DNA from: a virus
Length of the DNA: 21,305 nucleotides
Direction: 5' to 3' (one strand)
Virus record (IMG/VR): IMGVR_UViG_3300027747_001414
Span: 1-21,305 of that record
Part shown: positions 12,796-18,804 of the stretch, one piece after another
How the letters are laid out: each line of letters starts with the position of its first letter
Numbering within the stretch: position 1 is the first letter of the stretch
The notes under the pieces: generated by a model
What the model was told of the DNA's origin: nothing
The model's database searches: none
Seen by the model: only the letters and a program-made list of their open reading frames with translations
Made by a program: the position numbers and the translations under genes

Positions 12796-12984
12796 ATGAC
12801 ACATAGTGTTATCAAGACAGAGCAGCTAGCACGTCTACGTGCACTGCGTAATGAGATCGCCAAGCGCACAAACTACGAGCGCAACGAACGCTTGCGCAAA
12901 CAAGCACAGGCCGAGGAGATCATCGGCTATTGGGAGGGCTACACCGCCAAGGTATCCCGCCGCACAGGAAGGGGTGCACGATGA
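12796..12984 (+). CDS. small basic helical protein
   Basis: This 62-aa protein begins MTHSVIKTEQLARLRALRNE, is almost wholly alpha-helical and Arg/Lys-rich (KRTNYERNERLRKQAQAEEI), and ends in a basic tail. The frame extends upstream through the pseudoknot element to 12718, but the ATG at 12796 has GAAGGAGA properly spaced and is preferred. It opens a cluster of five short genes, and its stop overlaps the next start as ATGA. A nucleic-acid-binding role is possible from charge; no family recognised. Confidence 0.75.
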   Translation: MTHSVIKTEQLARLRALRNEIAKRTNYERNERLRKQAQAEEIIGYWEGYTAKVSRRTGRGAR

Positions 12985-13238
12985 GAACATGGGAAGAATT
13001 TAAGCGCTTCCACAGCGACAGGCCGTTCTATGGGTGCGTTGCACCTGACGGCACATGGTTCGACTCAGGCGCGTACTTCACGACCGCCGTGCACTGGTGC
13101 GCTGGTAAGGCAGGGGAGTTCGGCCTGAGTCCGGCGCAAGAGATGGAGTGGATGGCAACCAAGGGCATGGAGTTGGGCTACTCAATTATCCACAGCACCA
13201 TGCTGAAACAAATGTACGAGAAAGGACTCATCGCATGA
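12981..13238 (+). CDS. small protein of unknown function
   Basis: This 85-aa protein begins MRTWEEFKRFHSDRPFYGCV, with aromatic-rich sequence (APDGTWFDSGAYFTTAVHWC) and a helical C-terminal half (AQEMEWMATKGMELGYSIIH). Two Cys are present but not in a metal-site spacing. No family recognised. Its start overlaps the previous stop and its stop overlaps the next start, both as ATGA, so translation is coupled through the cluster. It has no strong ribosome site of its own. Confidence 0.78.
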   Translation: MRTWEEFKRFHSDRPFYGCVAPDGTWFDSGAYFTTAVHWCAGKAGEFGLSPAQEMEWMATKGMELGYSIIHSTMLKQMYEKGLIA

Positions 13239-13366
13239 AGTACACGCTGGAACCCGCCCAATCAGGGTGGAAGGTCACCAACTACGCGGGGCAAGCCCGC
13301 ACATTCGCAAAGCTATGGCTCGCGCTCTCATACATCGAGAAGCAGCTAAGCCGCGACAACGATTAA
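13235..13366 (+). CDS. 43-aa protein in the coupled cluster
   Basis: The short protein begins MKYTLEPAQSGWKVTNYAGQ and ends YIEKQLSRDND. The pattern looks like a beta-beta-alpha minidomain. The ATG overlaps the preceding stop (ATGA), and AAAGGA nine bases upstream can serve as ribosome site. A 16-nt gap with a strong ribosome site leads to the next gene. Function unknown. Confidence 0.72.
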   Translation: MKYTLEPAQSGWKVTNYAGQARTFAKLWLALSYIEKQLSRDND

Positions 13367-13382
13367 CCATAGGAGAAACCAA

Positions 13383-13622
13383 ATGAAAATCAAACCCGAA
13401 CACCTAGCGCACATACGCGACGCCATAGCCACACTCGACACGGACTTCCATCGCTCACGCTATGCGGCGGCAGGGCTGTCCACCAAACGCTACCAGTGGG
13501 ACATGCTGTATCAGGCAGGACTCACGCCGTGGATTTGCGACACGCTCTACAAGTACATGGACGACACCCACATCCAGACCGCGCTCAATCGACTCATCAA
13601 ACCACTAGGAGAAACCAAATGA
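13383..13622 (+). CDS. small phage protein, MKIKPEH type
   Basis: This 79-aa protein begins MKIKPEHLAHIRDAIATLDT and continues with TKRYQWDMLYQAGLTPWICD, then DTLYKYMDDTHIQTALNRLI. The alternating helices and the RYxWDxLxxA segment are familiar from small proteins in many phage early regions, all uncharacterised. The ribosome site is strong (ATAGGAGAAACCAA). Its stop overlaps the next ATG as ATGA. Role unknown. Confidence 0.82.
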   Translation: MKIKPEHLAHIRDAIATLDTDFHRSRYAAAGLSTKRYQWDMLYQAGLTPWICDTLYKYMDDTHIQTALNRLIKPLGETK

Positions 13623-13870
13623 CAGCACTCACAACCCCCGAGCAGATTGCGACCTACCGACTGGCCGCGCTGCGCACCGCCCTCAAACTGGAGCTGCGCG
13701 GACTACACATGAGCAAGGGCGCGACAGCGTACTCCATCCTGCGCAAGGAGTACGGATACAAAGGAAAGCGCGAAGCTGTGCTTGCACAGGTGACCGCCGA
13801 TGTGGAGGCCATCCTTGCAGAGATGGGCGCAGAGGGATCGGTCATGGTCTCGCCACAGGCGCAGGCCTGA
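13619..13870 (+). CDS. small helical protein of unknown function
   Basis: This 83-aa protein begins MTALTTPEQIATYRLAALRT. It is helical and basic in the middle (LKLELRGLHMSKGATAYSIL, then RKEYGYKGKREAVLAQVTAD), with an acidic C-terminal helix. The start is set by the ATGA overlap and an AGGAGAAACCAA ribosome site lying in the end of the previous gene. It closes the five-gene cluster, followed 16 nt later by a type A palindrome. A DNA-binding role is possible but unsupported by a clear motif. Confidence 0.78.
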   Translation: MTALTTPEQIATYRLAALRTALKLELRGLHMSKGATAYSILRKEYGYKGKREAVLAQVTADVEAILAEMGAEGSVMVSPQAQA

Positions 13871-13886
13871 CGGGTGTCAGAAACAA

Positions 13887-13904
13887 GTGGGACATTTGTC
13901 CCAC
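13887..13904. repeat. GTG...CAC palindrome, type A copy 3
   Basis: Arms GTGGGACA and TGTCCCAC, identical to copies 1 and 2, with TT as spacer. It lies between the end of the five-gene cluster and the second CCGTCT-loop element, four bases before the latter's CGG. Confidence 0.9.
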
Positions 13905-13908
13905 CTAT

Positions 13909-13936
13909 CGGTTAGCGGCGTGCCGTCTCACGCCGC
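13909..13936 (+). promoter_or_regulatory. CCGTCT-loop pseudoknot element, copy 2
   Basis: The hairpin GCGGCGTG / CCGTCT / CACGCCGC (13915-13936) is identical in stem and loop to copy 1. The upstream strand is TCGG rather than ACGG, so only CGG (13909-13911) can pair with the loop CCG. It is followed by ACTAGCAACTAGGAGAAAGC and the ATG of the 89-aa gene 22 nt later. Confidence 0.85.
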
Positions 13937-13958
13937 ACTAGCAACTAGGAGAAAGCAA

Positions 13959-14228
13959 ATGAAATCATACGAACAACGACAGGCATACGCCCTACTGGAG
14001 AAAGAAGCCGCGCCGCACGTGGTGCTTGCGTTCGCACAAGGGTACATCTCTGCGCGGAAGTACGCCGACCTGCCGGAGGTGAATGCCCGCGTCAACTACA
14101 GGGGGTTCACGTTCCACTTTGTGGGGTGCGACTTAGGTGACGGCATCGAGGAGAACGGGCTGTGCGTCCAAGTGTTCCCGCGTGAGGGTGCAGAGGTGCT
14201 CTATGAGTTCTCGGTGCAAGTTCAATAA
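13959..14228 (+). CDS. small protein of unknown function
   Basis: This 89-aa protein begins MKSYEQRQAYALLEKEAAPH. A helical N-terminal half (VVLAFAQGYISARKYADLPE) is followed by beta-type sequence (RVNYRGFTFHFVGCDLGDGI, then LCVQVFPREGAEVLYEFSVQ). No family recognised. The frame is open far upstream through the regulatory element, but the ATG at 13959 has the strong ACTAGGAGAAAGCAA start context. The next gene begins 15 nt after its stop. Confidence 0.78.
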   Translation: MKSYEQRQAYALLEKEAAPHVVLAFAQGYISARKYADLPEVNARVNYRGFTFHFVGCDLGDGIEENGLCVQVFPREGAEVLYEFSVQVQ

Positions 14229-14243
14229 CCAAGGAGAAAGCAA

Positions 14244-14549
14244 ATGAAAGTAGTAACCAACACCGCTGGTTTCGGGCTGCGCTTGAACAGCGCAGAGATG
14301 CGTATGTTCTGCGCCTTGCGTGGGTGGGCACTCGGCTCACGTCCGAAACAAATATCAAGCACGACCACATGGTTTGTGGGGGTGGACTGGGTAGCGTTCC
14401 GTGCCGACCCTACCCTCGTGCGTTTGTGCGAGGAGGGAATGCTGTCCAACCCAGCGCTCGCTGTTGTTGAAGTGCCCGAGGATTGGGAGATTGATACCGA
14501 CTGGGACACGTACGAAAAACTTATTGGCGTAGTACGCCACGTCTACTAA
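14244..14549 (+). CDS. small protein of unknown function
   Basis: This 101-aa protein begins MKVVTNTAGFGLRLNSAEMR and includes CALRGWALGSRPKQ, an acidic segment EVPEDWEIDTDWDTYEKLIG and a short basic end. The motif-like FGLRLNSAEMR near the start may form a strand-turn-helix. No family recognised. AAGGAGAAAGCAA before the ATG is a strong ribosome site. It is the last gene before the B1 palindrome and the third CCGTCT-loop element. Confidence 0.8.
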   Translation: MKVVTNTAGFGLRLNSAEMRMFCALRGWALGSRPKQISSTTTWFVGVDWVAFRADPTLVRLCEEGMLSNPALAVVEVPEDWEIDTDWDTYEKLIGVVRHVY

Positions 14550-14560
14550 GAAACAAAACT

Positions 14561-14575
14561 GTGACACGGTGTCAC
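14561..14575. repeat. GTG...CAC palindrome, type B copy 1
   Basis: GTGACA, CGG and TGTCAC form a perfect inverted repeat. In RNA the stem extends outward to AACT...GGTT with one G-U pair, about 10 bp. It lies 11 nt after the previous stop and eight bases before the third CCGTCT-loop element. It is the reverse complement of copy 2 at 16325. Confidence 0.88.
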
Positions 14576-14582
14576 GGTTCCA

Positions 14583-14611
14583 ACGGTTAGCAGCCTGCCG
14601 TCTCAGGCTGC
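14583..14611 (+). promoter_or_regulatory. CCGTCT-loop pseudoknot element, copy 3
   Basis: ACGG (14583-14586), stem GCAGCCTG (14590-14597), loop CCGTCT (14598-14603), stem CAGGCTGC (14604-14611). Compared with copies 1 and 2, two stem positions have changed on both strands (G-C to A-T and G-C to C-G), so pairing is kept while the loop is unchanged. ACTTGCAACGAGGA follows, and the 562-aa gene starts 21 nt after the stem. Confidence 0.88.
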
Positions 14612-14632
14612 ACTTGCAACGAGGAAATAAAA

Positions 14633-16321
14633 ATGCTTAACTACAAAGCACAAGCAACCGCGCTCATCAACAAGCTGGAGATGTACGCACGTATCAACAG
14701 GTTCAGCGAGCAGCACAACGCGTTGCTGGAAACGCCGAATGACATAGCGGCGCTCGATCGACTGGAGTACGCCATCCGGCGTAGCAACAACAGCCGCACC
14801 GAGGACAACTATGTGTATGAGGTGTACTATTACTTCCGCAAGCTGGCGAGCTACGAGTGGACTGAGAGCGCATACTTCAACGAGATGCGGTCAAACTACG
14901 ACAGTCTCAACGCGTATCGCTTCCCGCCAGCCAGTAAGGTCAGGGCTGAGTTCGCGCTGCACCTTGAGGAGCGTAGCCGTGCGGCAGACCGCCCGCAGAC
15001 TCTTGTGAATACGCTGTCCCGCATCTTGTGCAAGCATCGTCCGTGGTTCAACCGCGAGTGGTGCAACAACAGCAGCATGCACCCTGCCGTGTACAAAGCG
15101 TGGGACTTGGCTTCGCCTGCCAACTGGCACCAGCTCGTGATGGAGTGGCCGCACGTATCCAAGCAAGGCGCACACATGGTGGCGTATACCCGTGACGACA
15201 AGTACGGCGAGGCCGACCGACAGCTTGTGCTGTCCGTGTCCAAGTATCTGACGCGCCACTTCCCTGCGCTCAACTCCAACGTCATCCGCGACATCAGCGG
15301 TATGTACACCGAGGCAGAGTTCGGTATCGTGCGTACCATGCCGGAGATGCTGGACATAATCGTCAATGGCCCGCCGTCTTGCATGAGCGGTGAGGACGAG
15401 GAGTTCGGTTCATCAGGCAACCGCCATCCTTACGAGGTGTACGACCCGTCTCTTGGCTGGCACATGGCATATGTCAGGGAGGGTGGCCGTTACTCGGGGC
15501 GTGCCTTGCTCAACGACAATATGTGGGTGCGGACGTATCGCCGCAAGGAATACTCGGACAACTACTCGGACACAGACGAGCGTCTCAACTCATGGCTGCG
15601 TGAGCAGGGCTACCGCAAGGCGGATGACTGGGTGGGTTTCTCGTTCAAGCGCATCAAGGTGAGCAACGACTGCGGGTTCCTTGCACCGTACTTGGACGGC
15701 GGCAACAAGGACGTAACCATTGACGGCAACACGCTGGAGATTGTGCGTAACGGTGACGGCGAGTACCGGTGCAATGAGACCAACGGGGATGCCGAGGAGC
15801 TTGAGGCTTGTACTTGCCCGCACTGCGGTGACCGCTGCGATGGGGACGATATGTTCAGCATCGGGTATCACGGTGACGATTCGGTGTGCCGTGGCTGCTA
15901 CGAGAACGATTTCACTACGGTGTACGGTCGCGGCGGCAGGGAGTATGCGGTGCCCAACGATGACGCCATCGAGGTCGATGGAGAGTATTACCACGCTAAC
16001 TGGATTGGCGACAACGGCATCGTGGAGTTGCATGACGGCGAGTATTGCTCCATTAATGACGCGGTGTACATCGAGAGTCAGGGCGAGCATTACCCGGCTG
16101 AGTCCGAGCTTATCTGCTACACACAGGACGGCGAGTACGAGCTGCGTGAGGACTGCGTAGAGCTGGAGAACGGCGAGTGGTGCCTTGAGGATGAGGCATG
16201 GCAGTGCGCCCATAGCGATGACTGGTACGCCAACGATGACGTGTCAGCAGTAGAGACAAAGTGCGGCAAGCATATCCACCCCGACCATGCAGAGCACTAC
16301 GTGCTTGTGACTGCCGAATAA
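14633..16321 (+). CDS. 562-aa protein with zinc ribbon and acidic Tyr/Glu repeats
   Basis: This is the longest right-half gene. Residues 1-200 are helical and basic/aromatic (YVYEVYYYFRKLASYEWTES). Around 249-340 a compact domain has CMSG, HPYEVYDPSLGWHMAYV and GRYSGRALLNDNMWVRTYRR. A probable zinc site follows at about 393-422 (CTCPHCGDRC, then CRGCYENDF). The remainder is made of short repeats pairing GEYY or GEYC with D/E-rich turns (for example LHDGEYCSINDAVYIESQGE). No catalytic motif is recognised; a DNA- or RNA-polymerase-interacting role would be guesswork. GAGGA precedes the ATG. Types B1 and B2 palindromes flank the gene on both sides. Confidence 0.85.
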   Translation: MLNYKAQATALINKLEMYARINRFSEQHNALLETPNDIAALDRLEYAIRRSNNSRTEDNYVYEVYYYFRKLASYEWTESAYFNEMRSNYDSLNAYRFPPASKVRAEFALHLEERSRAADRPQTLVNTLSRILCKHRPWFNREWCNNSSMHPAVYKAWDLASPANWHQLVMEWPHVSKQGAHMVAYTRDDKYGEADRQLVLSVSKYLTRHFPALNSNVIRDISGMYTEAEFGIVRTMPEMLDIIVNGPPSCMSGEDEEFGSSGNRHPYEVYDPSLGWHMAYVREGGRYSGRALLNDNMWVRTYRRKEYSDNYSDTDERLNSWLREQGYRKADDWVGFSFKRIKVSNDCGFLAPYLDGGNKDVTIDGNTLEIVRNGDGEYRCNETNGDAEELEACTCPHCGDRCDGDDMFSIGYHGDDSVCRGCYENDFTTVYGRGGREYAVPNDDAIEVDGEYYHANWIGDNGIVELHDGEYCSINDAVYIESQGEHYPAESELICYTQDGEYELREDCVELENGEWCLEDEAWQCAHSDDWYANDDVSAVETKCGKHIHPDHAEHYVLVTAE

Positions 16322-16324
16322 ACC

Positions 16325-16339
16325 GTGACACCGTGTCAC
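16325..16339. repeat. GTG...CAC palindrome, type B copy 2
   Basis: GTGACA, CCG and TGTCAC form perfect arms, starting 3 nt after the stop of the 562-aa gene and ending 21 nt before the peptidase gene. It is the exact reverse complement of B1. No CCGTCT-loop element follows here. Confidence 0.88.
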
Positions 16340-16360
16340 AGAAACAACAAAGGAACCACC

Positions 16361-17524
16361 ATGAAAAAGAAACAGACTATGGTCTACAAGACCTTGCAGC
16401 GTGCACTGAGCGTGATGCGCCCACACAACTCCGAGGGCAGCTTGATGTTCACGGCGTGGCTGATTGACCGACTGCCCGAGCGCCTACGTGACAACGCATG
16501 GCAAGACGTAGCGGGTAACGTGCACATCGACAACCGCAGACACAGCGACAACAAGACGCTGTTCGTAGCCCACGTGGACACCGTGCACCGCACGACTGGA
16601 GCCAACAAGATTCGCAAGACTACTTCGATGTGGTATGCGGACGGCGCAGCTTTGGGTGCGGATGATGGGGTGGGCTGTGCGCTGCTGATGCATATGATCC
16701 ACGCTGATGTGCCAGCGTACTACGTGTTCACCCAAGGCGAGGAGTGCGGCGGCATCGGTGCCAAGCACTTGGCCAAGCAGTATCCCAACTTGCTCGCTGA
16801 GTTTGACCGCGCCATTGCCTTCGACCGCCGTGGTACGGATAGCATCATCAGTCACCAAGGGTATGGGCGCTGCTGCTCCGATGCGTTTGCCGATGCGCTG
16901 GCTGCCGAGTTGAACGCGACCGATGAGGAGCTTATGTATTCGCCTGACAACACTGGCGTGTACACCGACACCGCCGAGTTCGTTGACATCATCCCCGAGT
17001 GCACCAATGTGTCGTGTGGTTATATGCACGAGCACAGCGACAAGGAGCAGCTCGACATGATTCACTTCGACCGACTGGCCGAGGCCGTGCTGGTCATTGA
17101 TTGGGATGCGCTTGTGACTGACCGCGACCCGACTATTCCTGACCCCGACGAGCTGCTCGTGGGCAACAAGTGGTGGTACAACTACAAGGACGATGCAAGC
17201 AAGTGGGACACAAGCAAGTGGGGCTCGCCTACCAACCTTAACCTTGATGCCGCCATCATGACGTGGGGCACTGATGACGTGGGCTTGCTCGATGCCGATG
17301 AGTATCTGTACGAGTGCCTGCTCGATGCGCGGCAGGGGTTCATGACCAACCTGATCGAGTTGATATCCGAGTCGGTGTACCCCGAGGAACCACACCTTGC
17401 ACGCAAGTACATCAAGCGCAGCAAGCTGACAGATGACGTCATCACGATGGCGATGGGCATGGTCGGGCACAACAGCACAGACGATATTTTGAACACGCTG
17501 TTCGACATGGCGTACGTAGAGTAA
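16361..17524 (+). CDS. M28/M20-type zinc metallopeptidase
   Basis: This 387-aa protein carries the ordered metal ligands of co-catalytic zinc exopeptidases: HVDTVH (His about 71, Asp about 73), GADDGVG (bridging Asp about 101), QGEECGG (catalytic and metal Glu about 127-128), FDRRGTD (Asp about 155) and MHEHSDKEQ (His about 223-225). Spacing fits aminopeptidase, carboxypeptidase or deacylase relatives. A 140-residue acidic, Trp/Tyr-rich C-terminal part (DELLVGNKWWYNYKDDASKW) is extra and unrecognised. There is no signal peptide, so it acts in the cytoplasm. AAAGGAACC precedes the ATG at 16361; a GTG at 16325 inside the palindrome is unlikely. Substrate unknown. Confidence 0.88.
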   Translation: MKKKQTMVYKTLQRALSVMRPHNSEGSLMFTAWLIDRLPERLRDNAWQDVAGNVHIDNRRHSDNKTLFVAHVDTVHRTTGANKIRKTTSMWYADGAALGADDGVGCALLMHMIHADVPAYYVFTQGEECGGIGAKHLAKQYPNLLAEFDRAIAFDRRGTDSIISHQGYGRCCSDAFADALAAELNATDEELMYSPDNTGVYTDTAEFVDIIPECTNVSCGYMHEHSDKEQLDMIHFDRLAEAVLVIDWDALVTDRDPTIPDPDELLVGNKWWYNYKDDASKWDTSKWGSPTNLNLDAAIMTWGTDDVGLLDADEYLYECLLDARQGFMTNLIELISESVYPEEPHLARKYIKRSKLTDDVITMAMGMVGHNSTDDILNTLFDMAYVE

Positions 17525-17533
17525 GGAACGGCT

Positions 17534-17749
17534 ATGAAACCGTGCACCATGTGCCCATGCAAGCCAACCACGCCCGAACTGCACAGGCTAATTGTGCGTT
17601 CGCGAATGGAGGAGATCGCCGCTTCCGGCGGTTTCCCATGCCACGAAAAACACCCAACAGAACACGCACTGAGCGACACAGCACTTGACGCAAACGGCGT
17701 GTACAAGCACACCGACTGCGCCGGATTCAAACTGTGGGGTCTGAAGTAA
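17534..17749 (+). CDS. small Cys-rich protein, DUF6283-like pattern
   Basis: This 71-aa protein begins MKPCTMCPCKPTTPELHRLI. The Cys/His pattern CxxCxC, then GGFPCHEKHP and TDCAGFKLW recalls the CxxCPW...FxCH...CAG layout of DUF6283-type phage proteins, which probably bind zinc or an Fe-S cluster. The match is by memory and imperfect. AAGGAACGG precedes the ATG, 9 nt after the peptidase stop, so it is probably in the same transcript. Directly after its stop comes the fourth CCGTCT-loop element. Confidence 0.75.
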   Translation: MKPCTMCPCKPTTPELHRLIVRSRMEEIAASGGFPCHEKHPTEHALSDTALDANGVYKHTDCAGFKLWGLK

Positions 17750-17752
17750 GGA

Positions 17753-17780
17753 ACGGTCATCCCCGTGCCGTCTCACGGGG
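17753..17780 (+). promoter_or_regulatory. CCGTCT-loop pseudoknot element, copy 4
   Basis: ACGG (17753-17756), stem CCCCGTG (17761-17767), loop CCGTCT (17768-17773), stem CACGGGG (17774-17780). The stem differs from copies 1 to 3 at several positions on both strands with pairing preserved; the inner GTG/CAC, the loop and the upstream ACGG are unchanged. It lies 3 nt after one gene's stop and 19 nt before the next ATG. No GTG...CAC palindrome precedes this copy. Confidence 0.88.
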
Positions 17781-17799
17781 AATTCTTAGGAGAAGTGAA

Positions 17800-17976
17800 A
17801 TGAAAAAGAAACGCTGGACATACAAGGTCTATTACGCAGGACGCTTCGTTGCGTCATTCACATCGAGGGTCAAGGCGCGGGAGTTTATGCAGAACATGAC
17901 CGACTTCGATGTGCCCTTCATCATCACGCCCGACATAGCAAACCAAACCCCTTACATGATAGGAGAACTGAAATGA
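17800..17976 (+). CDS. 58-aa basic protein
   Basis: The protein begins MKKKRWTYKVYYAGRFVASF and has a beta-hairpin-like start, a helix with SRVKAREFMQNMTD and a hydrophobic stretch VPFIITPDIANQTPYMIGEL. No family recognised. TTAGGAGAAGTGAA precedes the ATG at 17800; an earlier in-frame ATG at 17734 lies inside the previous gene and is rejected. The gene opens the run of overlapping genes that ends near 20171, and its stop overlaps the next ATG as ATGA. Confidence 0.75.
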   Translation: MKKKRWTYKVYYAGRFVASFTSRVKAREFMQNMTDFDVPFIITPDIANQTPYMIGELK

Positions 17977-18290
17977 AAGTAAAGACGAGTGAACTGACCG
18001 GAGCCGCCCTCGACTGGGCTGTGGCTAAGTGTGAAGTGGGCGCTGAATTTATCGGTGATATTGACGATCCACATTTTTATTCAACCGACTGGGCACAAGG
18101 CGGGCCAATCATTGAGCGGGAGGGTATAGGTATTGATCGCGATGACCAAGACGTTTGGTTTGCAAGCCACGATCTATCCGCTGAGACGGCATGGGGCGCA
18201 ACAGGCGCAACACCCCTCATCGCAGCCATGCGCTGCTACGTTGCGTCCAAGCTGGGCGCTGATATTGAAATACCAAAGGAGTTGAAATGA
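17973..18290 (+). CDS. ninX: NinX-like protein (DUF2591)
   Basis: This 105-aa protein begins MKVKTSELTGAALDWAVAKC and ends MRCYVASKLGADIEIPKEL. That opening (TSELTGxALDWAVAKC), the central GGPIIEREGIGI and the closing TPLIAAMRCYVASKLGxxIEIP are the hallmarks of the phage NinX/DUF2591 family, of unknown biochemical role; lambdoid relatives lie in ninR-type early regions. Length is normal for the family and the domain is complete. ATAGGAGAACTGAA precedes the ATG, and both ends overlap neighbours by 4 nt. Confidence 0.92.
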   Translation: MKVKTSELTGAALDWAVAKCEVGAEFIGDIDDPHFYSTDWAQGGPIIEREGIGIDRDDQDVWFASHDLSAETAWGATGATPLIAAMRCYVASKLGADIEIPKELK

Positions 18291-18589
18291 AAATAGACGT
18301 AATTTACGGGACGATTCTTTTTCCCGATGACTTTACTGCCATCGTGCAGGAGATTAAGAAGCGGGAGCTTATCGTGGCCGATACCGAGGACGAGTGCATG
18401 GAGATAGCTGAGTGGAACGCTAGCTTCTACGGCGGCGACTGGCTTATCCCTGCGCTGTTCCACAACGGTGACGTACTGTACGAGACAGAAGATGACGAGT
18501 CCGGTATCTGCGCTGCCTGCAACGGCAGCGGCGAGGGCTACAGCGAAGGCACAACATGCAGCAAATGCAAAGGAAAGGGGGAAGTATGA
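18287..18589 (+). CDS. protein with a C-terminal DnaJ-type CxxCxGxG pair
   Basis: This 100-aa protein begins MKIDVIYGTILFPDDFTAIV; its first 70 residues form a mixed domain with DTEDECMEIAEWNASFYGGD. Residues about 74-98 read CAACNGSGEGYSEG and then CSKCKGKGE, two copies of the CxxCxGxG motif of DnaJ zinc fingers, enough for one zinc site. DnaJ itself has four copies, so this is a minimal version, as in several small phage proteins. It may bind protein or nucleic acid. AAAGGAG precedes the ATG; stop and next ATG overlap. Confidence 0.82.
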   Translation: MKIDVIYGTILFPDDFTAIVQEIKKRELIVADTEDECMEIAEWNASFYGGDWLIPALFHNGDVLYETEDDESGICAACNGSGEGYSEGTTCSKCKGKGEV

Positions 18590-18804
18590 AGACCATCATC
18601 CACGTTAACCAACACAACATCCGTGCCAACGCCAAGGGGGCAGACCTGCCCGTGCTCACGGTCAAGACCTACAAGTCGAACACCAAGTGCAACGAGGTGG
18701 CCGTGCACGGCCCAAGCAAGATCGTGTACGCACCGGACAACCCGCTATCGTGCGGAGCCAAGGTGTGGATTGAAACCCAAGCAGAAGTGGAGGTTATATG
18801 CTGA
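18586..18804 (+). CDS. small conserved phage protein (MKTIIHVNQH type)
   Basis: This 72-aa protein begins MKTIIHVNQHNIRANAKGAD and continues LPVLTVKTYKSNTKCNEVAV, then GPSKIVYAPDNPLSCGAKVW and IETQAEVEV. The pattern IHVNQHxIRxNxK...PVxTVKxxKSN...PLxCGAxVWIET is one I have seen in many phage early regions, without a function. It looks like a small beta barrel. GGGGGAAGT precedes the ATG, which overlaps the previous stop as ATGA. Its own stop overlaps the next start by 7 nt. Confidence 0.85.
   Translation: MKTIIHVNQHNIRANAKGADLPVLTVKTYKSNTKCNEVAVHGPSKIVYAPDNPLSCGAKVWIETQAEVEVIC

Noticed and set aside
11499-13904. A CRISPR array, because of the repeated palindromes
   Set aside because: Copies are hundreds to thousands of bases apart with genes between them, without regular spacers or cas genes.
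16325-16360. GTG start for the peptidase 12 codons upstream
   Set aside because: It lies inside the B2 palindrome, has no ribosome site, and the ATG at 16361 has AAAGGAACC properly spaced.
16484-17584. 366-codon minus-strand open frame opposite the peptidase
   Set aside because: The plus strand has a full set of peptidase motifs; the minus frame is a shadow caused by GC-rich third positions.
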